Program-made: the position numbers and the translations under genes
The notes under the pieces: model-generated
Told to the model about the DNA's origin: nothing
The model's database searches: none
The model's input: only the letters and a program-made list of their open reading frames with translations
Part shown: positions 25,847-34,401 of the stretch, one piece after another
How positions within the stretch are numbered: position 1 is the first letter of the stretch
How the letters are laid out: each line of letters opens with the position of its first letter
From: Wenyingzhuangia sp. 2_MG-2023
Lineage (GTDB): Bacteria > Bacteroidota > Bacteroidia > Flavobacteriales > Flavobacteriaceae
DNA: 46,776 nt
Reading direction: 5' to 3'
Assembly (NCBI RefSeq): GCF_030548295.1
Contig: NZ_JAUOSB010000020.1
Location: forward strand, 1-46,776

Positions 25847-25868
25847 AAAAATTAATTTTAAATACTCT

Positions 25869-26969
25869 TTAATTCATTTTTTTTATAAAATTTATAAAAG
25901 TTTCTTCGTAATTCTCCAACATATTACTATTGCTAATAATTAAATTAGGGTATTGAGTATTTTCAATAATTAACTTGGCCATTGTCTCAATATCAAAGGG
26001 GTCAAAAACATCCCCATTCACCCCTTTTTTTATTAAACTTTTTGCCCCAGCTTTATTAGAACATAACACATAACTACCAGAGATAAGAGCTTCATTAACA
26101 ACTGCTCCAAAAGGTTCATAATAACTCGGCAATATAAAAGTGTTAGAAACATTATAATAAGCCAATAACTCGTTACCTTCTTTTCTACCTATAAAAATAA
26201 TTTCATTTGTTAATCTCAAGGACTTAGACAATTCCTTCAATCTTACTTCATCCTCTCCACTTCCAACCATTAGCAATCTAAAGTCAGATATTTCATTACT
26301 TACTAAATCTACAGCTTTAATTAAGCTCTCTAAGTTTTTAACTTCAACCAATCTTCCTACATACAATAAACACTTTTTATCTTTTAACTGATGTTTATCA
26401 ATTATTTCTCGACTAATTTCTAGACTTTTTGTTAACTTTTCTTTGAATATCAATTCATCTCTTATTATAGGGAAGATTAATGATTTTGCATTCATGTTTA
26501 AATTAGAACTATACCAATCGCTAACCTCTTTATTAGTGAAAACAATTCCATCTAACCTTGAAACAAAATAATTCCTTAACAACCTCCTTAAACCTTTGCA
26601 GTCTTTAGCTATATCAACACTATCGTCACATATTGTGTAAATTTTTATTTTATTGAAAAATAAAAATTTATGTAAATATGTAGATATGGTTACAGGCCCA
26701 AATTCACTCACCAAAACAATATCTGGTTTATCATTCTTTAGAATATTTAAAATACCAAACCTAAAGACTCTTCTTTTAATAGTAAAACCTTTGTTTAAAA
26801 AATTGATTTTAAAATTTGCTTGAGATTTAAGACTATCTTGATTAAATTTTTGAGTTGGAACATTAGATTCAGAAAAATAAAATTTAGCATTAAAACTTTT
26901 ATGAATTGAATTAAAAAAGTCTAAACGATAAGGAGCTAATGCTGGATGAAATACTACTATTTTTTTCAT
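25869..26969 (-). CDS. Glycosyltransferase family 4 protein
   Basis: 366 residues, GT-B fold. KIVVFHPALAPYRLDFFNSI start, CLLYVGRLVEVKNLESLIKA at the domain border, and the E-x7-E motif EPFGAVVNEAL. Codon use is very AT-rich like its upstream neighbours, in contrast to wza/wzc. It lies 22 bp after the next gene's end and 6 bp from the acetyltransferase gene, so it is part of one transcript. Confidence 0.92.
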   Translation of the reverse strand: MKKIVVFHPALAPYRLDFFNSIHKSFNAKFYFSESNVPTQKFNQDSLKSQANFKINFLNKGFTIKRRVFRFGILNILKNDKPDIVLVSEFGPVTISTYLHKFLFFNKIKIYTICDDSVDIAKDCKGLRRLLRNYFVSRLDGIVFTNKEVSDWYSSNLNMNAKSLIFPIIRDELIFKEKLTKSLEISREIIDKHQLKDKKCLLYVGRLVEVKNLESLIKAVDLVSNEISDFRLLMVGSGEDEVRLKELSKSLRLTNEIIFIGRKEGNELLAYYNVSNTFILPSYYEPFGAVVNEALISGSYVLCSNKAGAKSLIKKGVNGDVFDPFDIETMAKLIIENTQYPNLIISNSNMLENYEETFINFIKKMN

Positions 26970-26975
26970 ATACTA

Positions 26976-27656
26976 TTATAATTTTTGTCTGTCCCAATTC
27001 ATATTTTCTTTTACTATCTTACATGGAATTCCAGCATATACAGCATTTTCACAACACAGTTTTTTACTAACAATACTTGAGTTACCAATAATTGAATTAG
27101 AAGGTATTGAAGCTCCTTTTAAAACCTTTACGTTTGCAGTTAACCATACATGATTCCCAATAAACACTGGTTTTGCATGATTTAATCTTTGTTTCGTCAG
27201 ATTATCAACCATAGAATGACTATCTCCATTTCTAATTTCAATTTCACCCGAAAACATGCAATCATTACCAATTCTAATTAACTCACCTTCTGTAGAAGCA
27301 ATATGTCCTCCTTCCATTGTAAAATCGTTTCCAATATTTATAGTAGAATTATCATCTTGACACCATAACACAGTATTTGAAATTATAGTACTCCCAGTAC
27401 CTATTTCTATTTTACAATTATTACCTATAATTACAATTTCACAATTCGTTAATCTCGCCTTCTCTCCTATTATTACTGTATTATTATGCCCTTTAATATT
27501 AAACTTAGTTTTTTTTAAAAAAGAACCTTCTAATTTAATATTATTCTTAATTCTATATTTCCAACTATTATTAAAGTTGATTATATTGTGTATTTTAGAA
27601 ACTAAAAGCAATAAATTTCTTGCTTGTTTCATTCTATTTTTTAATTTCAAAATCAT
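26976..27656 (-). CDS. Hexapeptide-repeat (left-handed beta helix) acetyltransferase
   Basis: 226 residues. Imperfect hexapeptide repeats run from about residue 45 to 215 (for example VIIGEKARLTNCEIVIIGNN, CKIEIGTGSTI, STINIGNDFT). The C-terminal block PVFIGNHVWLTANVKVLKGA and YAGIPCKIVKEN is typical of maltose/galactoside O-acetyltransferase relatives. It probably O- or N-acetylates a sugar of the repeat unit. It overlaps the upstream GT2 gene by 4 bp (ATGA). Confidence 0.88.
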   Translation of the reverse strand: MILKLKNRMKQARNLLLLVSKIHNIINFNNSWKYRIKNNIKLEGSFLKKTKFNIKGHNNTVIIGEKARLTNCEIVIIGNNCKIEIGTGSTIISNTVLWCQDDNSTINIGNDFTMEGGHIASTEGELIRIGNDCMFSGEIEIRNGDSHSMVDNLTKQRLNHAKPVFIGNHVWLTANVKVLKGASIPSNSIIGNSSIVSKKLCCENAVYAGIPCKIVKENMNWDRQKL

Positions 27657-28492
27657 GGTTTAATTTTTTTATCCCATAATGAAGGGAATACGACTCTTAA
27701 GTGGTTTGTAAAATAATGAAAAACCGCTATTATAGTACCATAATGTCTTTTCTCATAAATATAATGTTCCTCAGGATTATTACCTAGTGGGGAACGAAAC
27801 GCTTTTACCCTTTGCTTAAATGTTTTATTAGGGTTACACCATGTTGCCAAACTTTCATGAGCATCACAAGCACCTAAAAAACCAGGTGCAATATACATTG
27901 TCACCCCTTTTTTTCGAGCTCGTAATCCGTAATCAAAATCACCCAATGCGTGATGAAAAATAGGATCATTCATCCCAACTTTTTTATATACAAATTCTGG
28001 AATCAACACAATATTTCCATTAAAATAATCACAGGCTATGATCTCATTTTTCGGTAAAATTAATCCTTGGTTTAAACTCCTCCCTCCATAAGTTAGTTCC
28101 ATATTATTTTGAATAGCATGGGTAGAACCAATTACAATAGATTGATCATCTAGCCCTGCCGATGTTTCTAATAAAATATTAAGAGCATTGTTTTTAAGTT
28201 GGGTATCATCATTCAACCAAAGATAAAAGTTATATTCTTTTTTCTTAGCTGCAATACTCCAAGCTAAATGCATACCTCTATTCCAAAACAAATCCCCTTC
28301 ACTATTAATAATTTTAACATTTGGATATAATTGTTGTACTAAATCTGGAGTACCATCAGTACAACCATCATTTATTAGATACACGTCAATATTATATTCT
28401 TTATTTAGGTGTTGATTGTATATTTGTTGCAAACAGTTTAAGGTCTCTTTTTTACGATTATAAACAGTTAACAATACGGCTATATTTTTCAT
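27653..28492 (-). CDS. Glycosyltransferase family 2 protein
   Basis: 279 residues from the ATG at 28492 (a TTG three codons earlier is less likely). GT-A motifs: KNIAVLLTVYNRKKETLNCL, LINDGCTDGTP, the loop SEGDLFWNRGMHLAW and the DXD-like FYLWLNDDTQLKNNA; the acceptor site holds HALGDFDYGLRARK. Resembles rhamnosyl/galactofuranosyl-type GT2 enzymes. It overlaps the acetyltransferase gene by 4 bp. Confidence 0.9.
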   Translation of the reverse strand: MKNIAVLLTVYNRKKETLNCLQQIYNQHLNKEYNIDVYLINDGCTDGTPDLVQQLYPNVKIINSEGDLFWNRGMHLAWSIAAKKKEYNFYLWLNDDTQLKNNALNILLETSAGLDDQSIVIGSTHAIQNNMELTYGGRSLNQGLILPKNEIIACDYFNGNIVLIPEFVYKKVGMNDPIFHHALGDFDYGLRARKKGVTMYIAPGFLGACDAHESLATWCNPNKTFKQRVKAFRSPLGNNPEEHYIYEKRHYGTIIAVFHYFTNHLRVVFPSLWDKKIKP

Positions 28493-28520
28493 ATATTTCA
28501 AAAATTAATTACTTACATTT

Positions 28521-29717
28521 CTATTTTCGATTGTCTAATACACTTTTGTATAACTCGATGTGTTTTTCAGTAATTTTTTTATCTAAGTATTTTGAATTTA
28601 AAACATCAAAAGCAACTTCAGTAATTTTTTCAACTTTTTCAGGGTTTAAATAAACATACTCAATCGTTTTATATATATTGTTTGGATTGGAAACATCACA
28701 CAAATACCCTAACTCTCCATGTTGTAAAACATAAGGTATAGCTCCTGAAGATATTCCAGCAACAATAGGAATTTTTCTAGCCATACTTTCTAATAGGGTA
28801 TTTCCAAAGGTTTCTTCTAATGATGGGCTTACAAAAACTCTAGCTTTATCAAGATATTTTTGTAATTCACTATGATTTACTAAACCAACTAAACTAACTT
28901 TTTTTAGCATTCCCTCTTTTTCCCATAGCTGCATACTCTCACTTTCTTTAGTGAAAGGTTCTCCTATTAATGATAAATGCGCATGAGGGTATTTTATCAA
29001 AAGTTGTTGGAAAGCAAGCAATAATGTTCTCACATTTTTACGCTTATCATTACTAGAAGAAATACATATGATCTCTAAATTTTCAGGTATAGTTGTCTTA
29101 TCATATCTAAGAAAAGATTGATTTATTGGATTAGGAATTATAGGAACCTTAATCCCATATTTTTTTTCAATCCTTGCTGCTGTATATGGTGAGTTTGCTA
29201 TAAAATTCACTTTTTTATTATTCAACACTAACTCATTTAAAATACACCTAAAACTCCAAGTAATTTTATTTTTTGTTGACTCTATTTTCCAAATATATGT
29301 AGCCCAATCTCTCACTGTACAAAATACAGGTATCTGCGTTGTATAAAATTTAGATGCAAAAGCAAAAGTATAAGTCCAATGGGCATGTATAACATCCAAA
29401 TCAGAAATATTATTTTTAAGTTGTCTTCTAATTCTTTTACTATCAATAAAATCACCCCATAAATATTTAATTGGGTAACCATCATAAAACTCTATTCCAT
29501 ATAGTTCTATACCTTTCCCTTTTAAATAAAAGTTATTTTTAGATAGAGTAAAAACCCTTACAAAATGACCTTCACTTACTAAGGACTTAATTAATGTATG
29601 TACAGCTGTAGCTACTAAATTTCTTGCATTTAATTTTAAAACTTCCTTAGAGTTTTCATCTGGAAACAACTCTGACAATGCATTAATATTCATTAATGAT
29701 ACAATTCCTATTTTCAT
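28521..29717 (-). CDS. Glycosyltransferase family 4 protein
   Basis: 398 residues, GT-B. KIGIVSLMNINALSELF at the start, VIHAHWTYTFAFASKFY acceptor-side loop, IICISSSNDKRKNVRTLLLA at the domain border and the E-x7-E motif ETFGNTLLESM. The start lies 3 bp after the stop of the polymerase-like gene. AT-rich codon use. Confidence 0.92.
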   Translation of the reverse strand: MKIGIVSLMNINALSELFPDENSKEVLKLNARNLVATAVHTLIKSLVSEGHFVRVFTLSKNNFYLKGKGIELYGIEFYDGYPIKYLWGDFIDSKRIRRQLKNNISDLDVIHAHWTYTFAFASKFYTTQIPVFCTVRDWATYIWKIESTKNKITWSFRCILNELVLNNKKVNFIANSPYTAARIEKKYGIKVPIIPNPINQSFLRYDKTTIPENLEIICISSSNDKRKNVRTLLLAFQQLLIKYPHAHLSLIGEPFTKESESMQLWEKEGMLKKVSLVGLVNHSELQKYLDKARVFVSPSLEETFGNTLLESMARKIPIVAGISSGAIPYVLQHGELGYLCDVSNPNNIYKTIEYVYLNPEKVEKITEVAFDVLNSKYLDKKITEKHIELYKSVLDNRK

Positions 29718-29720
29718 AAA

Positions 29721-30965
29721 TTAAAGTGATTTAAATATACTTTTAACCCAAATTTTAAATTCTTCATTAGACATTTTCCTAAACTCAACTGAATACCCCA
29801 TTGCTATAAACATCCAAAGAGCAGCACTTGAAATATCAAAAATATTTACATCCTCAATCCAACCATAAAAAAAACGAAAAGCTATATAAACTCCAATCAT
29901 TTTTAAAATGATGCTATTTGACTTATATAAAGCTAAATAGATACTTTTTAAGTAAATCAAGCAATACATAAACATCCCTACAAAACCTAGCCATGTAAAA
30001 ACATTCGGAAAACATAATTCGTTAAAATGTCTTTCTTCTTTATCCACACCTAAATCTTTGGCTATTCCTCTACCAAACCATCTAGAATCATTACCTCTAG
30101 CAGGAGTACGCCCCCACCAAACGTAATTATGCTTAATGGCAGAAGATATAACCTCTTGATAAATAAAGGTTCGAGTATCCGCAGACAAATCTTCTTCACC
30201 TTCTTTTACCACATTTTCGTGTCCTTCATTTACGCTTAAATTTTTAAAAATATTGAATTGTCCTGTTATTCCAAGAAATAGCAACAAAACTGGTAATACG
30301 ACAAATACAATAGCTCCTGTTTGTAAAAGTTTATTAGTAAGTATCTTATTAAATAGCAAACCTACAGAAAAAGATATAGAAAGAAATGCTTTTATAACTT
30401 GACTTCTAGACCCTAAATCAATAATTAACATTAAAAACAATAAGCCCAAAACAATTAGAAACCATTTTCTAGGTATACCTAGTGGTAAAAAACAACCTAT
30501 TAAAAAAACAGGTCCTAAATAAAACTGATATCCTGTTACTCTTAGAGACCATATAAAGAAAAAAATAAAAATAGGAATTGCATATTTTAACCAAAATTTT
30601 AAAACATTTTTTAACAACCAAGGAATAGAAAAAACATACACCCAAATAGGTAAACTTAAATTTAAACTACCAACGATTAGTTGTTTCCATTCCCAATAAT
30701 TTGAAGCGACAAAGCACCCTCGAACAATAGATATAATTAACCAGATAAAATAGACTAATACAATCAGATAATCCTGTTTATTTGAAGGGTTAAAAAACTT
30801 TCTTTTATAAAATAAAATGGCAATTATAATACTTATACTAATCAACCAAACTACAAAAGTATTCCCTATCGGAAGCCTATTCCATTGATTAGCTGACACC
30901 AAAGTCAAAAACAAGACTAATGATGGCAACAAATACTTTATAATCTCTATCCTTTTAATAAACAT
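29721..30965 (-). CDS. Polysaccharide polymerase-like membrane protein (Wzy candidate)
   Basis: 414 residues with about ten predicted membrane helices and one larger loop (about residues 235-310; DLSADTRTFIYQEVISSAIK, then WWGRTPARGNDSRW). Wzy polymerases have little sequence identity but share this layout, and the loop with R-G residues resembles the periplasmic loop of O-antigen ligase/polymerase proteins. The position between glycosyltransferases and the presence of wzx support a polymerase role. No other polymerase candidate is in the locus. Confidence 0.7.
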   Translation of the reverse strand: MFIKRIEIIKYLLPSLVLFLTLVSANQWNRLPIGNTFVVWLISISIIIAILFYKRKFFNPSNKQDYLIVLVYFIWLIISIVRGCFVASNYWEWKQLIVGSLNLSLPIWVYVFSIPWLLKNVLKFWLKYAIPIFIFFFIWSLRVTGYQFYLGPVFLIGCFLPLGIPRKWFLIVLGLLFLMLIIDLGSRSQVIKAFLSISFSVGLLFNKILTNKLLQTGAIVFVVLPVLLLFLGITGQFNIFKNLSVNEGHENVVKEGEEDLSADTRTFIYQEVISSAIKHNYVWWGRTPARGNDSRWFGRGIAKDLGVDKEERHFNELCFPNVFTWLGFVGMFMYCLIYLKSIYLALYKSNSIILKMIGVYIAFRFFYGWIEDVNIFDISSAALWMFIAMGYSVEFRKMSNEEFKIWVKSIFKSL

Positions 30966-30983
30966 AAATATACACTTACATTA

Positions 30984-31991
30984 TTACCAATAACAAGCAC
31001 CTTCAACACTGTTCGCATTTTCGGGTAGGAATTTATCACCAGGTCTAACCCAATACTCGTTCATCAATGCAGCATAATTATAATCTTTATTATAATTTGG
31101 ATCTTCCCAACGTTTACCTTTAATTCCAAATAATAATTGTAACGAACCTCCCAAGTGTACTGCTTTTTTTCCGTTTCTCTTTACATGTGCAGCCAATGGA
31201 AAACCATAAGCTCCTGCACCTATTAAACATATATCATAATCAGCTTCATCTATTTGTTTTTTCATATTATTCAAAGCCTCAAACCAATCTTTAAAAACCT
31301 GATGTTTCCCTCCTAAAGTTTGTACAGCTTTTATTGTATGTAATTCAAATTCTGGAAGTATATCTTTATTTTTAAACAATAATTCTCTTCTATTACTATA
31401 CTGATGCTCTATTAACTCAGCAAATGGGTGAATGACCAATACTTTTTTTCCATTCAAAGCTTTAGTCCATGGCTTTTTTGTAAAAAAAGGGTTTTGAATT
31501 TCTCTTTGAACTAATATGCAGCTCATTTGTTTTAAGAAATAATTCTCATCTGCTAACCAACTTCCTAATATATCAACCTCTTTTATATCCTGTACCATTA
31601 ATTCACAAAATTGAGTTATTTTATCTTCCGTTGCTGGAAAAAAACCACTCCAATTTTGCATTTGATTCATTCTTTTTGACTCCCACCACCATGGAGTTCC
31701 TTCTCCATTAATATATTTATATATATTTTTATCAGCCTTTATAATCCCGATGTAATTAACTAACATACTTAATTCTGTTGAACCAAATCTAGCAACCATT
31801 GATGGCTTATCATGCATTAATTCCTTATAAATAATTTCAGAAACACTGTCTGGGTTTGTCTCGCATTTTGGCTTTTCACCAATTATTGGAGAAAAAGCTT
31901 TAATATAAAGTTTCCTTAGAGTTTTTAATATAATAATTTTAAGTGCGCTTGTATTATTCATTCCGTAATTTGAATTATTTTTTTTTGTCAT
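30984..31991 (-). CDS. GT-D-fold-like glycosyltransferase candidate
   Basis: 335 residues, no membrane segment. The block SMVARFGSTELSMLVNYIG matches the RxGxxE pattern of GT-D-fold glycosyltransferases (DUF1792-like). The second half has a Rossmann-like ending, DICLIGAGAYGFPLAAHVKR and KAVHLGGSLQLLFGIKG, as in that group. Middle part: GKKVLVIHPFAELIEHQYSN. It ends with a Cys-Tyr-Trp tail. If right it would transfer a hexose to the growing unit. The assignment rests on motif resemblance only. Confidence 0.6.
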   Translation of the reverse strand: MTKKNNSNYGMNNTSALKIIILKTLRKLYIKAFSPIIGEKPKCETNPDSVSEIIYKELMHDKPSMVARFGSTELSMLVNYIGIIKADKNIYKYINGEGTPWWWESKRMNQMQNWSGFFPATEDKITQFCELMVQDIKEVDILGSWLADENYFLKQMSCILVQREIQNPFFTKKPWTKALNGKKVLVIHPFAELIEHQYSNRRELLFKNKDILPEFELHTIKAVQTLGGKHQVFKDWFEALNNMKKQIDEADYDICLIGAGAYGFPLAAHVKRNGKKAVHLGGSLQLLFGIKGKRWEDPNYNKDYNYAALMNEYWVRPGDKFLPENANSVEGACYW

Positions 31992-32024
31992 AATTTTATA
32001 TTTTAAAACTAAGTAAAGTATAAA

Positions 32025-32951
32025 TCACTTTGCTTTATTATTCTTTAAGCTATTTGATAACCAATGTAAAATTATAGACAAAACAATGGTAATTGGTAAA
32101 CTCACATATATTGGTTCTGAAAACACAAACAAATGATGAATTAAATATATTTCCATAGCTAAGGTACCAATATATACAATTACCTTATTCTCAAAACCTA
32201 ATACCTTATACTTTACAAACACTCCAATAGTTAATAATGCCATGATACAAGTATGAAAATGTTTAATATAAATACCCCAATTGTAATTTGTTGCATATTC
32301 GGTATACAATAAACAATAGCCTATAATTAAGAGAAATACAATCAAATATGTATTCATACTTTCTATAAGAAGCTTAAGTTTATTAGCATTAAAATACAAC
32401 CACATATAAAAAAACAAGTAAACTAAAATATTTCCTCGATAAACAAATCCTAATATTAATAGACCTAAAAATAAAAAACTTGTTTTTATTGAAGAACTAA
32501 ACCATGCTTTGACAATACTGTTTTTCCCAAAAAAAGCCAAGACAATATAACACAGCATCAAAACTTGCATAAACCACAAGTGTCCACAACCTGGTAAATA
32601 ATATCCAAAATTTGTAATATAAGCAAGCCCCGCTAAAAATGATACTATATAAGTTTTTATTTGAACGTAATCAGATACTAAATAAAATAAAAACACGAAC
32701 GTTAAAAATAAATAATAGGTATTTGATAATGCCCACCATCTTTTTTTAAGAAAAGACCAACCTAAAGAAACAGTATTTTGTTCTCTTAACCCGTATAAAT
32801 AGGCACTCATCAATAAAAAAGTAGGAACAGCTATGGAGAAAACCCACAAAAAATTTCTCATTCCTAAACCAGCAAAGTAATGTAACAAAAAGACTTGTAA
32901 CAAACTAAGCACTCTTAAATTAACAATTGCATTATTTTTACTATTCTTCAT
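32025..32951 (-). CDS. Acyltransferase-3 family membrane protein
   Basis: 308 residues with nine to ten membrane helices. The start NLRVLSLLQVFLLHYFAGLG holds the family's conserved Arg and His (the H of LLHYF), and TFLLMSAYLYG follows as in acyltransferase-3 proteins (OafA/WecH type). These integral membrane enzymes add acetyl or other acyl groups to surface polysaccharides. It is the third acyl-transfer gene in this locus. Confidence 0.85.
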   Translation of the reverse strand: MKNSKNNAIVNLRVLSLLQVFLLHYFAGLGMRNFLWVFSIAVPTFLLMSAYLYGLREQNTVSLGWSFLKKRWWALSNTYYLFLTFVFLFYLVSDYVQIKTYIVSFLAGLAYITNFGYYLPGCGHLWFMQVLMLCYIVLAFFGKNSIVKAWFSSSIKTSFLFLGLLILGFVYRGNILVYLFFYMWLYFNANKLKLLIESMNTYLIVFLLIIGYCLLYTEYATNYNWGIYIKHFHTCIMALLTIGVFVKYKVLGFENKVIVYIGTLAMEIYLIHHLFVFSEPIYVSLPITIVLSIILHWLSNSLKNNKAK

Positions 32952-33007
32952 AGTACTAAATATTTTTAAATCTATATAAGGTAGTTCATAGTTTGTTAAC
33001 GAACTAC

Positions 33008-33841
33008 TTACTTTTTCTTTCTTAATAAATTTAACTCTCTGTTATTTCTAACTATTTTAGGTAATTTATTTAATCTATACTTCACTCTTTTAAAAAACGG
33101 TTTTTTCTTTGCATCTTTAAGAAAACCACGCTTAGAAAAATCAACCTCTATACCATACTTTTTAAATAAAGGAACTACTTCTTCAAACCATCTTCCTTGA
33201 ACAATTCCTGTAAATACATAAGGAATTATTTCATATGTATTCAGTTTTACATAATTTGTGTCTACAACATAATATTCACTTTCTAGAACCTCTGACCTTA
33301 ACGAACCAAACTCCTCAAACTCCCAAGCATCCTCATATTCTCTTATTAATTTTAGTAATTCAGATTTTCTCCACAATGCTGCCTGACATGAAACTCTATA
33401 TCTTTGCTTGAATTTAACTTTATTTAAATCTTTATATTCAGAGTCTCCATCTGCAACAACAGCTTGATCTGTTAATTGAATACATTGTATATTTTTATGA
33501 CTCTCCATTAAAGAAACATAGTACTCAACCTCCTCATTCTTTACAGTATCTTTTAAAAAATAATCCTCTTGTAAATACAATACAATATCATCTTCTATAG
33601 CCTCTAAAGCCCATTTTAAACACTGACTCCATGTAGCTCTTTGTGTTTTAGGGAAATTATTCCTTTCACAGACTTTTAAAGACTCTATACTTAAACCTTC
33701 ATAAGCATACTCTTTGTATTCTGTATTTAAGTATAAACTGCCTTTACAATCTGGCCAAAACTCTTTCCATAATTTAAAAAAGGGCTCCCAACAATCATCA
33801 AATTTATCACAAGTGTTTACTAATATAGAGTAACTGGTCAT
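33008..33841 (-). CDS. Putative glycosyltransferase (GT-A-like, atypical)
   Basis: 277 residues. The start SYSILVNTCDKFDDCWEPFF and the acidic motif DDIVLYLQEDYFL (QED in place of DXD) suggest a GT-A-type transferase, as does CQAALWRKSELLKLI near residue 155. It does not show the full GT2 pattern. The C-terminal 50 residues are strongly basic (KKKPFFKRVKYRLNKLPKIV), which could bind the inner membrane. The location between two acyltransferases in the locus supports sugar transfer. Confidence 0.65.
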   Translation of the reverse strand: MTSYSILVNTCDKFDDCWEPFFKLWKEFWPDCKGSLYLNTEYKEYAYEGLSIESLKVCERNNFPKTQRATWSQCLKWALEAIEDDIVLYLQEDYFLKDTVKNEEVEYYVSLMESHKNIQCIQLTDQAVVADGDSEYKDLNKVKFKQRYRVSCQAALWRKSELLKLIREYEDAWEFEEFGSLRSEVLESEYYVVDTNYVKLNTYEIIPYVFTGIVQGRWFEEVVPLFKKYGIEVDFSKRGFLKDAKKKPFFKRVKYRLNKLPKIVRNNRELNLLRKKK

Positions 33842-33845
33842 ATTA

Positions 33846-34397
33846 TTATTTTTTAAAATCTATTTCTTTAATTACTTTACAAGGATTTCCTGCAGCAAAT
33901 ACTCCTGATGGTATGTCTGAAGTAACAACAGCCCCTGCTCCTATTACAGTATTATCTCCTATAGTAACACCTGGTAAAATAGTTACATTAGTCGTTATCC
34001 ACACGTTATTCCCAATGGTAATAGGTTTTACAATTACTTTTGAAAAGTCACTAAAATCATGTGTAGAAGTTATTAGAACATTTCTATAAGAAAATGAACA
34101 ATTATCACCTATAGATACAGGTGCATAAGATAAAATCAATGTATCTGCTAATCCTACATTTTTACCAACCCTTAAATTATTAGAAGTGGTTCTAAACTTA
34201 TTATTAAAAGATACAGAGTTATGTAATCCTAATCGCCTTTTTAATATTTTTTGAACAAAAAACCTTCTTACAATCGTGTTCTCATTTAACTTAAAAAGGA
34301 ATCGAGTTTTATAACTACAAGTAGGCAAATGGTCTACTCCCATTTGAAAAAACGATTGACCTTTGGGTATATGTTTTACATCTATTCTACTAGTCAT
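33846..34397 (-). CDS. Hexapeptide-repeat acetyltransferase
   Basis: 183 residues. Left-handed beta-helix repeats from about residue 75 (LRVGKNVGLADTLILSYAPV, VSIGDNCSFSYRNVLITSTH), with the catalytic-region His in STHDFSDFS. The C-terminal ITIGNNVWITTNVTILPGVT, NTVIGAGAVVTSDIPSGVFA and GNPCKVIKEID are typical of maltose O-acetyltransferase-like enzymes. It lies 4 bp downstream of wzx. Confidence 0.9.
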   Translation of the reverse strand: MTSRIDVKHIPKGQSFFQMGVDHLPTCSYKTRFLFKLNENTIVRRFFVQKILKRRLGLHNSVSFNNKFRTTSNNLRVGKNVGLADTLILSYAPVSIGDNCSFSYRNVLITSTHDFSDFSKVIVKPITIGNNVWITTNVTILPGVTIGDNTVIGAGAVVTSDIPSGVFAAGNPCKVIKEIDFKK

Positions 34398-34401
34398 AGT
34401 G

